Source of the DNA: Chara braunii
Lineage: Eukaryota; Streptophyta; Charophyceae; Charales; Characeae
Direction of reading: 5' to 3'
DNA length: 54,472 nt
Assembly: GCA_003427395.1 (NCBI GenBank)
Contig: BFEA01000053.1
Span: 3,124,279 to 3,178,750 of the forward strand
Below are positions 43,703-54,000 of this stretch, one piece after another. The translations under genes were made by a program, and so were the position numbers. The notes under the pieces are model-generated. The model ran no database searches. It saw only the letters and a list, made by a program, of their open reading frames with translations, and was not told the origin of the DNA. Position 1 is the stretch's first letter. Each line of letters begins with the position of its first letter.

Positions 43703-44809
43703 GAGAGTTCGCATAACTGAGTATTATGTTTTTCTTTCGCACAAGCCTCCCTTTTAAACATTTTTGTGCGCGGTTTGCTCCTGAAACCTCACATGGAATA
43801 AGTTATGTGTCAGACGTTCGAGAAGGAAACGACATGAGGCTTGGTCCTTTTTCTTACAAACGACTGTCGTGGCTAACGCATGCACATGTTTTGCATAGGG
43901 TCTATGAATATTTTTTTTGGATTGCCCGTGTACGGCAAATTGATTTTTTTCTTGTTTACAGTTATTTTTGGTGGAACGATAAGGTTCCGTGTAGAAGGGT
44001 TAGTGTGTTGCTGGCGGTGCGCCAGACAACTCACCACCACTCCAAACTCCCTTCTGCCCTCGAGGCCAACTTACCGTACACCCATTGGGGCACTGCAGGT
44101 TGCTGAAGATCATCGGGTGTTCAGTCTGCTTTTGCGCCCGCTAAAGGATTGACCCCTTTAGAGCGCTTATCAACCGACGTCTGAACGTCGAATGTGATCC
44201 CATGACTCAGATGGGACCGTACCTTTATGGGCTCCACATAGTACTCCATAATTAAGACTGCTTGTATACACGCATGGCTAGTCATTATGTTAAAGGACTG
44301 GCGAAGTAACTTTTATTTATGCGAGGTCGTACGTGTGATGTCCGTGCGTTATGATCCACGAACAATTACGGGTCAAGTAGAAAAAAAGGGTTAGGCATGA
44401 TATTGCAAGTAGGAACGAGTTTTCGTTGGCAAGTGTGTCCCGTGGTTGAGAGATCAGTGCCTCGAGCGACGATTCGTGCGCGGGTCCGATTCGAGCGTTA
44501 ACCGCGCATACCCCTTATGCCACAGCGAACGAGGAATGCCCTCGGCTGGGCCACCTCTGCAATTGCATACAAAAAAACTTTGCATGTGGTCCAGTGGCTC
44601 GACAGGGATACGCTCATCCAAGGGATGGTAACAGCTCCCGCGAGTGGAGGTAAGCAGTGCCTCGGGTGACCCTATCCTGTCGTAGGGGCTCGCGAGAGGT
44701 ACGACTAGCGCACTCGGTCGGAACAGCAAAACGCTCTACGCAACAAGTCCTGCCAAATCCTGCGTGACGCGGCTGGGAGGGTCCCACTGCGGGACCGATG
44801 TGGTCGACA

Positions 44810-44813
44810 GCGG
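44810..44813. other. Target-site duplication GCGG, right copy
   Basis: See 18,186-18,189. The codons on either side belong to one RT reading frame. Confidence 0.85.
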
Positions 44814-45420
44814 CGCTTACTGAGCTTGGTATAAAAGCTATGCTTGCGTAAGCGCTGTAGGACATCGCGGAGGTGTCTGAGGTGGCCTTCTAAGGTACGA
44901 TTGTTGACCAAGATGTCATTCAGGTGCATGACTTCAAGAATGTTCCTGAAGATATTGTTCATCACCGTCTGGAAGGTGGCAGGTGCATTGGTGAGGCCGA
45001 ATGGCATCACCATAACCTCGTAGTGGCCGAAGCGCGGCCGAAAGGCGGTCTTCGGCTAGTTCTCTGCGGCAACGTGGATCTGGTGGTAACGGCTACGGAT
45101 CTTCGTGAAGAAGCGGTTGCTTGCCACACGATCAAACAGCTCATCCCCCTGACGCATGGGATAGTTGTTCTTAACCGTCTTACGGTTAAGGCCACGATAA
45201 TCGATGCAGAGGCGGAGCAAAGAGGACGGGTGCACCCCAAGGGGAGTAACTGGGTTTAATGAAACCCAGTCGAAGGATCTCCTCAAACTGACGCTTGAGT
45301 TTCGTCACCTTCGGAGTCGAGAGTTGATAGGGTGCCTGATGGTGGATGCGATAATCAGACATGAGCTAGATAGAATGATCAACATGGCGCATCAGAGGGA
45401 TCCCGTTATATGAGAAATAC
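44810..45420 (-). pseudogene. pol: RT N-terminal part of the host gypsy element, catalytic residues lost
   Basis: Minus strand: YQLSTPKVTKLKRQFEEILR, IKPSYSPWGAPVLFA, a small deletion that removes the usual KKDGT and shifts frame, LCIDYRGLNRKTVKNNYP, and FFTKIRSRYHQIHV (the catalytic Asp expected after KI is missing). Then [15 protein letters not shown] and VMHLNDILV (YxDD changed to HLND), and HSFYTKLSK at the insertion point. Two of the three catalytic aspartates are altered, so it was dead or has decayed after the split. Confidence 0.88.
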
Positions 45421-45689
45421 GGGGGGAAAGACGTCGCAGTACTATCCAATCAGGTCACGAATGACGACTCTAAGTCGGTCATGAACCGCGTGAGTTCCTC
45501 ATCGTCTGCGCCGACACGAGGCGTATGTGTGGACTTGCCAATGGACGGCGTAGAGACCGAGGATGTCGAGGGGGTATTCGCAGGCTGAGGTGTAGATGTA
45601 GAGATGGGAGCCGCGAAGATGGAGGAAGGGTCAAGGGGATCGGGCTCCGAAGAGATTAGCTTAACCTCTGGACAGAGTGGATCATAGCG

Positions 45690-46200
45690 AAAAAGATCCA
45701 TGGCGTTCACCGAGTAAAAGGTGACGCCCTCCTAACATATGAAGTGAGCAGATTGGCGAGGAGAAGTGAAGGCGATGTCTGGGTGGGACCCAGAGGGGCA
45801 AGGATCCTGGGGAGGGAGGTTGGGAGGGGTGTCGCCAGTGGTGCCAACGAATGGGACCCACACTTCGTTTTGAGAATGAGTGTCTCGGTCGCCCATTTGG
45901 CCTCTATGCCACGGAACCTGTGAGACCACCAGGGAGTGCCAAGGATAAAGTCGTACCTAGTCTCCAACACATCGAAGTATGCGGAGGAGTGATAGCTGCA
46001 AGACGCCTGGGTACTATCCGACAGCTAGAGGGTAAGGGAAAAGTGAAGGTCAGGGACCATCTTATCAAAGAAGCGTTGAGTCTTGTTATCTCCGAGGGTA
46101 ATGGAGATGGGAGAGCAATCACGCGAGGGTGAACGAAATCCCCCTGCGAGCCAAAGTCTCATAAAGCACGATACACCCTCATAGATGTCCCAAGGCGAAT
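45690..46200 (-). pseudogene. pol: Retropepsin-like protease of the host gypsy element
   Basis: Minus strand near 46,170-46,150 reads ALxDFGSQGDFVHP, matching the retropepsin active-site loop except Phe in place of Ser/Thr after Asp and a stop just before it. It continues SPISITLGDNKTQRFF, SSAYFDVLETRYDFILG (the conserved ILG segment) and TPWWSHRFRGIEAKWA. The rest, to 45,450, is a Pro/Ser-rich linker toward RT. Frameshifts occur near 45,960 and 46,060. Confidence 0.65.
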
Positions 46201-46479
46201 AGGAATCATGGGGAGGGTGCGATCAGGGTTAGAGAGCAGGGCGAGAAGACGACGCAGGACGTCTATGTGTCTCGTGAGTCGCTCCTTACGAGGCTGAAGA
46301 ATGCTTAAAAGTCTCGGAGGGGAAGCACTAGATGCGGTTGTCTGCTGTGGGGCAAATGGTACCTCGATAGACAGCGGGGTAGAGGGAGTTGCATCTGTCG
46401 TGTCCTAAGGATCGTCTGGTGTGGTAGCCAAAGGGGCAAACTGTGACTCGGTGGTCGGGAAGCCGGCTACGTGCGAGGC

Positions 46480-48640
46480 CTCAACGGTACAATGCATTGT
46501 GGCTAGTTGGATGGAGCTGGCCGGGCGGGGCCGGGGGGGAACTAAGATCGGCGCTGACGAGAAATGTCGGCATAGTGCCAATCGAGGGCGGCATGGTATG
46601 GACACCGTGAGGAGGTGTGTCCATCCTGGCGGCAACGGAGGCAACCACGACGGGCCTCGATGGCGGCACACTCATCAAGGCTAAAGCTCTGCGGGGGGGG
46701 GGGGACGAAACCCTGTGGGAGGTTCACCTGAGGGACAACGAACGTGGGAGCATCGGGTTGTTCAGATCTGCTGTGAGCACGACCCATAGCAGACATAGCC
46801 ATCCGCAAGCGGTCGTCCATGGGGACAGTCTCGTCATCCAAGTGGCACTAGATGACGTCCCTAACATCGATGTCCTCGGGGGCGTCCTCAAGGGTAGAGT
46901 CGAGCTTGGCCGGGGCGTCGTCGCCGTACTCGAGCGCATTGTAGCGCTGAGAGAAGGGAGCTCCGGTTTGAGCGGGGCGGCGGAAACGACTAGCAAAAGA
47001 GGAACAACCTTGGGTGGTACTACGAGATTGGGAGGTGGCGGGTGGCTGCGAAGATGGGGCAACGGAGAAACGGTTGCACATCCTCTGGTACTGACGCACA
47101 ACCTCGTATGCCTGCTCCGCAAAAGAGAATGACCGCCTCCATAACTCCAAGTTGTAGTCAGCCGGAAGATTGACGAACCGGTCGGCGAGGGTGACCTCCG
47201 GTAGGAACGTCTCATCACAAACAAGGCGGACGTCCTGAAACACTCGGATGTGACGCTTGAGGTCAGCCAGTATAGACCCGGACCATCCGGTTTTGGGTGA
47301 CGAGGTCTAAGGCGTCAGTGGCGTCGTGACGAGCGCCAAAGCGGTCCTGAAGGAAGGCCGCAAAGTCTGCAAGAGTGGGACCTCACCCACGCAAAGGGGC
47401 AATGGTCCTGCCACGCAGTGGAAGGGCTGCTTCGCAATTTGGTTGCGAGCACATCGCATCACAACTCCTGACAGGTGGTCGTCAGCGAGGGTGTGGGTGT
47501 TGCTATCTTCAACCAGCAAGAGACGAGGGAATGTGCGAGGTGTGCACAAGGTGTCCGATGTGCTGATGGTGGGGGGAGAGAGACCGAGGCGCCTGCAATG
47601 CCGCAGCGAAAGTCGGGGCTAAGGCAGGGGCGGAGGTAGGGGAAGGCTGTGGGCCGTGGCCGCTAGCAGATGGACCAGTAGATGTGGAGGCAACGGTCGC
47701 GGGCAGCTGTCCCGTAATGGCTAGGTAGGAAGGGAGAGGTTGAGGAGCAGGTTGAGGGAACACACGCCTGCATGATGGGGGCCGAAGGGGTGGTAGAGGA
47801 AGAAGAAAGGTGAGCAACCTGTGAAGGGTGAGGCTTTCTCAGGGCCCGGATCTACGCTTGAGCCTGCGCAATGGTGGCTTGTAAAGTTACCACTCGCTGG
47901 GTGCGCGGGGTCAGGGGTGGAGGAGGCGGAGGGGGTATCCCACCGGGAGGAGGAATCCCAGACTGGGGAGTGCCCTATTGTGGGGATAAGGGGACAAAGG
48001 CGGGGAGAAGTGGGCGGAACTGTAATGTCGCGACCAGTGTTGGGCCGGATGGTGGTATCTGGATCGCAACACCTACGGCAACGACAGAGACGGTAGGGGC
48101 GCCAAGTACAGAGAGAGGTGCCACAACAGACAGGGTGTGTTGAGCGACAAGAACACTCACCACTGCTGAGGGGGAGTGTTGGACCTGAGCCGCATGAGAG
48201 GAAGAACCACCACGTCCATGTCACTGGAGTCGTGGAGAATCGGTCAGTGAGCCGATAGGGGATGGAGTACGAGAATGGAGAGCGGTGCGATGGGGAGAGC
48301 CCTTGAGGCGGTTGACGTCATAGGCAAGCGCATTGATTTGCTCTTGCAGCGGTCCAAGCGTACTGAGTTGCGCTTGTATGGCCACAAGGACGGCGTGGAT
48401 GTCCATGGTGTCCGCTTGGGCCTGACCCTGAGTCGCCGGCAGGTGGACGGCGCCGCGGCGATCTCATTAGATGTACTCCATTCCGTGGCCGAAAGGGGGA
48501 GGGAGGGAGGCCTCAGAGAGGTGTGTGGGGAAAGGGGGCCATCGGTAAGAGGAGGGGGACCGCGGGAGCGAAGTGAGTAGTTGTGGGTCGGCACCCCGGA
48601 TTCGCCGTGCCATGCGTGAGAGGGAGACGCTGATATGATA
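46480..48640 (-). pseudogene. gag: Gag of the host gypsy element with CCHC knuckle
   Basis: Minus strand from about 48,640: an N-terminal frame (MPTHNYSLRSRGPPPLT), then MDIHAVLVAIQAQLSTLGPL and QINALAYDVNRLKG (48,406-48,221), a helical segment. Next are long Pro/Ser-rich stretches, a capsid-like part (LWRRSFSFAEQAYEVVRQY, 47,150-47,090), and a zinc knuckle CLRCRQDGHTSSRC (C-X2-C-X4-H-X4-C, near 46,630-46,590) followed by HAALDWHYADI. Frames change at least four times (about 48,400, 48,220, 47,500 and 46,845). Overall length of about 700 codons is typical for plant gypsy gag with a long Pro-rich region. Confidence 0.75.
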
Positions 48641-49282
48641 GAAGGGAGAGGATCCGTTCGGGTCCAGGGTGCTCGAAGGGAGGAGCCGAAAAGGAGGGGG
48701 TTTAGGAAAACCCTAATCCTAAGGAAACCGTGACCGGACTAGGTGGAGGTTAGGGTGGGAGAGCTGCGAGGGGGGAAGAAAAAATAAACAAAACGTGAGA
48801 TTTTGAGATAAAAATAAAATAAAAGAAATAATATAAAAGTAAATAAATAAATGACATGTAAAGAGTGAGAGGAGAGAAAATATTTATTTTTTTGGAATTT
48901 TCGACAGGATTTCCCCACCCCACCTGGGTAAAAAATGTGCTAAGAGGAAGGAAAGTGCAAGAGGAGCACACTGAATTTCATGGCTGCTGGACCTAGACAA
49001 CCGGTCAGCTCGGATATGATCTAGACGTCCCGATTTCCAGATCAGTCCGGACCATCTAGGCATGGTCCAGATTGAAAAAAAAAAAAATTGCCAGGTCTCT
49101 TATGCATGTTGAATGCAGTTTCATTGTATAACCTTGACTTAAGGGGATTTGAAGTGTTCCAGGAACACATAGTCGTTGGCATATATGACAAACATAAATG
49201 ATCATTACTTGACATGCACTGTGCTGGCACAGTCACTGCAAAGCACAAACTGTTGCAAGTTAAGTCACATATGGTTAATAGG
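48641..49282. other. Unassigned AT-rich flank
   Basis: No coding or RNA gene. Contains an A/T-rich run at 48,780-48,900 and a poly-A stretch at 49,075-49,087. It should hold the 5' LTR of the host gypsy element, but no second copy exists in the window to define it. Confidence 0.45.
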
Positions 49283-49440
49283 TGGTGTCATTTTCAACAA
49301 ATTTTTCACCGAAATTGCCATATTTCCCTGAATTTTTTTTTTTCTTTTATATGTATGTGGTGGTGTCATTTTCGGCGAATTTTTCACCGAAACTGCCATA
49401 TTTCCTTGAATTTTTTTTTTCTTTTTTTCTTTTTGGTGAT
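49283..49440. repeat. 78-bp tandem duplication with T-tracts
   Basis: TGGTGTCATTTTC units start at 49,283 and 49,361. Each contains a TTTTTCACCGAAA hairpin-like core and ends in a poly-T tract. They differ at a few positions. Confidence 0.85.
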
Positions 49441-49882
49441 ATGTATGTGCTTTAGGGTATATCTGTATTCGGTTTCGATGCATTTGGACCACTAACAAAA
49501 AAGTTGGCAAAAACACTGAATTCAGAAAAAACATTGGCGAACTCAGAAAGCTACTCCGAATACGGTTTTATAGTGCTTTTTAGTGTTTTCTTTTTTGTTT
49601 TTTTTTGCCTGTTTTTTTTTTTTTATGTTTGTAATGACCTGCCAAAACACAGACTGAGGACACTGCTGATTTCTGGGATTTGCCGCTGGAATGAATGCCT
49701 TGCTGAGATTCCCGCATTCTGCTGTGATTTCCATGTCTGTGTGTGTGTGCGTGCCTGCTGGTTTGCGTGCCTGTCTGAGTGCTTGTTGGCTGAGTGTGTG
49801 TGTGACCCGCAAGGGTACTTGTTGGTTGAAAGGCCCCGCAGGGCTGGTACTTACCTGTGGTCGGGACTTTGAGGGTTGCAGA

Positions 49883-50030
49883 GGGGAAAACACTCAAGTA
49901 GCGGGGGTAGGCCCGCGATACTTAGAGCAGCGGGGAAAACACTCAAGTAGCGGGGGTAGGCCCGCGACACTTAGAGCAGCGGGGAAAACACTCGAGTAGC
50001 AGGTAGGCCGGTACCACTCAAGTAGTGGTA
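49883..50030. repeat. 49-bp tandem repeat, three units
   Basis: GGGGAAAACACTC starts at 49,883, 49,932 and 49,981. Units continue AAGTAGCGGGGGTAGGCCC and end ACTTAGAGCAGC. The third unit degenerates, and further ACTCAAGTAG/TAGGCCGGTACC echoes extend to about 50,140. Confidence 0.9.
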
Positions 50031-50189
50031 GGAGTGTCGGGTATTGGAGGCCGAGCAGAAGAAGACAAAAAGTTGGCATTTTCAGAGGCCCAGTAGCGGT
50101 AGGATAGAGGTAGGCCGGTACCAGTCCAAGTAGCCCGGGTCTAGGGCCTGTACGGAGGATAGCAGAGCCTGCAATGATGTTTCCCTCCG

Positions 50190-51052
50190 AAAGGGAGGAG
50201 GTACCGGTTGCTGAGAGGCCACTCGGCCTAGGAAGTCACCCCCCAAGAGGCCAGTAGGCCGCTATATCTCGAGGTAGAGCGAAGAGCTCTTCCTCATTTG
50301 CGGTGTGCAAGGATTGGCGACATGCTGCTGGAGCACAGCGCTGGCTGCTACAGCGCTGCTTGGAGGTGAAGGGCAGCTGGAGCTCAGCCTGGCTATGGCG
50401 AGCGGTCCAGCTTGAGGAGGAGGAAGAAGGGGGCGAAGGAGGAGAGTGGCGAGGCACCTACCTGGCTATGGTGGACACCGTCTTCATCACCTTGTTGGGC
50501 GCTGCATCTGGAAGGCCCCAGTTGGGGTAGTGCTGCACCAAGGAGGCTCAAGGCAGGGTCAGGCGTGGCGGACCAGTCAGCAGCAGCATAGCTGCTTTGG
50601 GTTGTCCTTTGGACAGGAGTGCAGCGCCATAGCTGCTTTGGGTTGTCCTTTGGATAGGAGGGCAGGGCCCTCATTAGTCCGCCATAGCCTATGCATGAGA
50701 AAGGAGGCTGAAGGAGGGAAGCCATAGCTATGGTGGACTTGTTGTTGTTGTTGTTGTTGAGTCAACAGTAAGAGGGAACTTCGGATATTGATTCTGGTTC
50801 ATCCATTCATTGTTATTATTAGTGTTGGGAGAAGAATAAGATTGGCGAAGTGAAGGAGGAGGAGGAAGGTGGAGAGAGAAGGGGGAAATTGCCATTGGTC
50901 TTGTTGGTGCATATCTTCTTCTTCTTCTTCTTCTTCTTCTTTCTCTGTCCTCTGGTCTTTATCTCTTTGCAAGTGCTTTCATTTCTTTCGCAATTGGGTG
51001 GCATTGTCTTTCATTGTGAATTTGCACTTTGGAAATGACCAGGATCGTAACA
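50190..51052 (+). repeat. Probable 5' LTR (right end defined, left end unknown)
   Basis: The right end GATCGTAACA is followed by a PBS-like sequence, as in the element at 7,824. The interior has a GCTGCTTTGGGTTGTCCTTT duplication (about 50,590-50,665), a TTG microsatellite (50,740-50,760) and a TTC microsatellite (50,918-50,941). No second LTR copy is in the window. Confidence 0.4.
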
Positions 51053-51054
51053 AT

Positions 51055-51066
51055 TGGTATCGAAGC
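51055..51066 (+). promoter_or_regulatory. PBS-like site, initiator-Met type, diverged
   Basis: TGGTATCGAAGC lies two bases after the probable LTR end TAACA. It resembles TGGTATCAGAGC with a two-base change in the middle. Confidence 0.5.
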
Positions 51067-51102
51067 AGACTTGCTTGCTGGCGAGAGGTGTTAGTCACCC
51101 TA

Positions 51103-51148
51103 AACCTAATTCCGAATTAGGTTAGGGCTAACCTAATCTCGGATTAGG
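51103..51148 (+). repeat. Twin short hairpins in the leader
   Basis: Hairpin 1: AACCTAATT/AATTAGGTT, 9-bp stem, loop CCG (51,103-51,123). Hairpin 2: CCTAATC/GATTAGG, 7-bp stem, loop TCG (51,132-51,148). They share the CCTAAT stem and lie about 40-80 bp after the PBS. TTAGGG words nearby are not a telomeric tandem array. Confidence 0.75.
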
Positions 51149-51802
51149 GTTAGGAAGTTAGGGTTAAGTGGGGCAGTGAGGTATGTGGATACTTCCCCCA
51201 CCTGGTTAGGTCATGTAAGGTCGACGTCAGACCTGACCAGGTTGTTTGAGTGATTGGATGGGGTGGCGAGACACAAAGGAGGCTGATTGGAGTAAGCGAG
51301 AGGGAGTAGAGAGTGAGAGGTGCACTTCAAGAAGACATTGAGTGACTTTTGGGCTTCCCCTCAAGAGGGAGACTTGATCGGAGGCTGCCATATCGACATC
51401 AAATTGCTGCAAGTTGCTACTTTGGTCTTCAGACCTCGACGGGGGATCCGGCTTTGCAACAGGGGTGTAGGAAGGCCCTCTTAGTCATGCTAGGACACTT
51501 CGTGTAGTGATAGCTAGGGGTCAGGAGGGCTTATGAGAGGGGGGTGAGTCGTTATCCATCTTTGGAGGCCGGGCCTCACAGGTAAGTGCCCTATGACCTG
51601 GTTAGCCCGTGGGAGGTTGCTTGGTGCTCCGTGGCCTATTGGGTTGTGTTGGGCTCTCTTCCTCTTATCTGCGGTCTTGGCTGTGTGTGTGAGCATGTGG
51701 ATTGCTTTCTCACCTGATGGATGAATGGATGATGTATCTGTTCTAAATGACATATCTTTCTATGGTGCAAGGTCTTTTCATTTCTGAATGGTTGTAGGGG
51801 TA
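51149..51802. other. No recognisable feature
   Basis: Downstream of the PBS-like site a gag would be expected; none is visible. No coding motifs. Confidence 0.45.
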
Positions 51803-52260
51803 AGTTCTTGCTAAAAGTTGTCTTTTCCTTTTCAGTACGGTAGAGGCAGATTTGGACTGACTTGGTACCCCTATCTCGTTGGTCCTAGTCCACGACCTAC
51901 TTGGGACCGTTTGGGACTCAGTGGGACCAGGCCCAACGGGATAGGACCTTTCGGGCCCAAATCTGTGGCCGCCTGTGCATCTCTTTGCTGTGCTGAACTT
52001 GGGGGACATACGGCTAGCAAGAGCATTCCTTTCAAGGGGGATCGTGACTGGTCTTACTGCATGTTATCAGATACTGCCCCGCGTCTGGCTCAGCGACCGT
52101 CTGCAATCCTCGAAATCTCCATTGCTGCAATTAGTTTTTTTCGGCTGAGTTATTGTGGTACATGTACCTTGTCAGGTTAGACAAGAGGGGATCTCCAACT
52201 AATCTGATTGGGCCCGTTCAATAAGTGAGTCCTGTCTTCCGTTTTATTTTTTTATTATTA
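51803..52260. repeat. 450-bp direct repeat, left copy
   Basis: Matches 52,476-52,930 at an offset of about 673 bp, from GTTCTTGCTAAAAGTTGTC to GTTTTATTTTTTTATTAT, with few differences. It begins with a pyrimidine tract and CAG that resembles a 3' splice site (TTTTCCTTTTCAG at 51,825-51,837). It contains a long imperfect inverted repeat CTCGTTGGTCCTAGTCCAC/GTGGGACCAGGCCCAACGG (about 51,873-51,940). Confidence 0.9.
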
Positions 52261-52475
52261 TTATTATTATTTTTTCTGTTGCGTGCCATTCTCTAAGTCG
52301 AAATGAATTGTCGCTCCGGCTAGGAGTTCTACCTTCTACTCTATGTGATTTACTGTTTGTTTCTTTCATCTGAACTATCTATGTCCGGTATTGAGACGCG
52401 TGCGCAGACAACGGGAAGAGAGAGAAGGGAGAGAGAAGGTGTTCTTTATGAGAGTGTGAGGAAGGGCAAGAGGAG

Positions 52476-52930
52476 TGTTCTTGCTAAAAGTTGTCTTTTC
52501 CTTTTCAGTACGGTAGAGGCAGTTTGGGACTGACTTGGTACCCCTATCTCGTTGGTCCTGGTCCACGACCTACTTGGGAGCTTTTGGGACTCAGTGGGAC
52601 CAGGCCCAACGGGACAGGACCTTTCGAGCCCAAATTTATGGCCGCTTGTGCATCTCTTTGCTGTGCTGAACTTGGGGGACATACGGCTAGCAAGGGCATT
52701 CCTTTCAAGGGGATCTTGACTGGTCTTGCTGCATGTTATCACATACTGCCCCGCGTCTGGCTCAGCGACCGTCTGCACCCCTCGAAATCTCCATTGCTGC
52801 AATTAGTTTTCTTCGGCTGATTTATTGTGGTACATGTACCTTGTCAGGTTAGACAAGAGGGGATCTCCAACTAATCTGATCGGGCCCGTTCGATAAGTCA
52901 GTCCTCTCTTCTGTTTTATTTTTTTATTAT
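52476..52930. repeat. 450-bp direct repeat, right copy
   Basis: See 51,803-52,260. The spacer (52,261-52,475) is unique, so this is either a duplication or two LTRs of a very small (TRIM-like) element. The ends are not TG...CA and no PBS is seen, which argues against LTRs. Confidence 0.9.
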
Positions 52931-53650
52931 CCTACCCCTTAAGCGCGGTGGGCCCGCGGGGGGGAGGTTGTGTTCCGCTGCGAGCCGGAATCAGCCTAAA
53001 GTTTTGATTCGGGCCGGCGGATGAAGGTGATTGAGGGAGGGGTGTTGTGCAGAGTGGCGCGCGTACCGAATTGTTCACAGTGCGCCACTAAACGAGGGAG
53101 AGCGCCCACGGGGCCGGGTACACGGCGGGCGTCGATGCGCATCAATATCCGAACGCGCCCGCCGTCGGATAGCAAGAAAGTGTCGTTTCGTGGCCCGACC
53201 CCTTTTTTTTCTTTTTTCTTTTTGATTTGTATTTTTTTTGGAATTTGTTATTTATCTTTTTTTACTTTTAGTTCTTTTTTCCTCCTTCGAGCGTGTCGTT
53301 TTGTCTCCTTCCGGCGCGGCCCGACCCTTTTTTTTTAAGCATTTTCGTTTTCGGCGCGTCGTTTCTTACTTTTTTTGTTTTTCTTTTTGTATCGTGGTTA
53401 TTTTCTTTTTTACTTTTTTCGTTTGTTTTTCTTTCTGTTTCGTGGTTGTTTTCTTTTCTTTTCTTTGGCCTCGGGCGGGAAAATGGAAAAAAGAAAAGTC
53501 GCGCCCACACACACGCACTCACTCCTGCCCACCACCCACCCACCCACACTCACTCACTCACGTTCGCCCGCCCGCCCGCCCGCCCGCCCGCCCACATCCA
53601 TACATTATATTATATTATATTATTATTATTATTATTAAGTATTTGAAGTT
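52931..53650. repeat. GC-rich then T-rich low-complexity region
   Basis: GC-rich to about 53,190, then poly-T/CTTTT tracts (53,206-53,465), CA/CACT and CCCGCC repeats (53,505-53,593), and TTATA/TTA repeats (53,605-53,637). Open frames here follow composition only. Confidence 0.75.
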
Positions 53651-53659
53651 TGTTCACCA

Positions 53660-53745
53660 CAGTGGATGCGTTGGGGTTTGAACCCACGCACAAATTTCAA
53701 AATACCCAATTGCCCACCTGAGCTAACCGCTCCGGTGGACTGGGT
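53660..53745 (-). repeat. tRNA-derived SINE head or tRNA relic
   Basis: On the minus strand an A-box TAGCTCAGGTGG (53,725-53,714) and a B-box GGTTCAAACCC (53,684-53,674) are 42 bp apart as in a tRNA, with a GTGGG-TTCAAAC-CCCAA T-arm. The acceptor stem pairs poorly and no anticodon arm is clear. The same spacing and GTGAAAT-like middle occur in the modules in the giant LTRs. Confidence 0.55.
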
Positions 53746-54000
53746 CCCTGTTTGTTTTTGGGAACTGCTGTCTTTTGAAATGTGTCCGACGTCAGGCTGC
53801 TAGCACGTCAGGATGTGCCTGTGTGTCCGAACCCTCACGTTGCACAGTGCGACCCTCGCTGGCCTGAAATGGACTTTCCTGCCCTTATCGACCGGGTTCT
53901 TAGGGAGGACGGCGACCAGCAGGCACAGGCAGGTTCGGGCCAAACGTTTTCAAGCTCGAACTTTGACGATTTTTCGCGCTAAGAAAAATTGGCAAAAAAA
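53746..54000. other. No recognisable feature
   Basis: Short stretch between the SINE-like module and the duplicated segment; no motif. Confidence 0.4.

Larger units (their letters stand above)
18190..44809 (+). mobile_element. Giant-LTR retrotransposon nested in the host gypsy RT
   Basis: Long direct repeats 18,190-26,046 and 31,504-44,809 begin TGTCGGCRCGAATACCC and end TCGACA (TG...CA, with TGTCG/CGACA as the short terminal inverted repeat). A tRNA-Asp-type PBS starts two bases after the left repeat. GCGG occurs immediately before 18,190 and immediately after 44,809. Deleting the element with one GCGG rejoins the flanking RT in frame as KLSKRRFAQPKV. The interior (26,047-31,503) has + strand integrase and gag remnants. 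The left LTR is 7,857 bp, or 6,573 bp without its hAT element and tandem repeat. The right LTR is 6,659 bp without its nested element and duplication. The polypurine tract is weak (TTCGAAAAAAT before 31,504). Confidence 0.9.
31504..44809 (+). repeat. Right giant LTR, interrupted
   Basis: Same landmarks as the left LTR. It is broken at 33,158/38,190 by a nested composite (the left LTR reads straight through at 19,838/19,839). It is also enlarged by a 1,616-bp duplication between 41,811 and 43,702. It ends TCGACA at 44,809, followed by the GCGG duplication. Confidence 0.88.
44810..48640 (-). mobile_element. Host gypsy element, 5' half (gag, protease, RT N-terminal part)
   Basis: Minus-strand order gag (48.6-46.5 kb), protease (46.2-45.7 kb), RT N-terminal part (45.4-44.81 kb), broken at 44,810 by the giant-LTR insertion and continued at 18,189. 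All parts are frameshifted. The 5' LTR and PBS to the right of 48,640 could not be identified. Confidence 0.85.

Noticed and set aside
18190-44809. Segmental duplication as explanation for the two long repeats
   Set aside because: TG...CA ends, a PBS directly after the left copy, a GCGG duplication outside both ends and in-frame restoration of the interrupted RT all fit an LTR element instead.
51120-51170. Telomeric repeat (TTAGGG words)
   Set aside because: The words are separated and arranged as inverted repeats, not a tandem array.
53238-53681. Phe-rich open frames that look like membrane proteins
   Set aside because: They are translations of poly-T/CTTT tracts followed by CCCGCC and TTA simple repeats.
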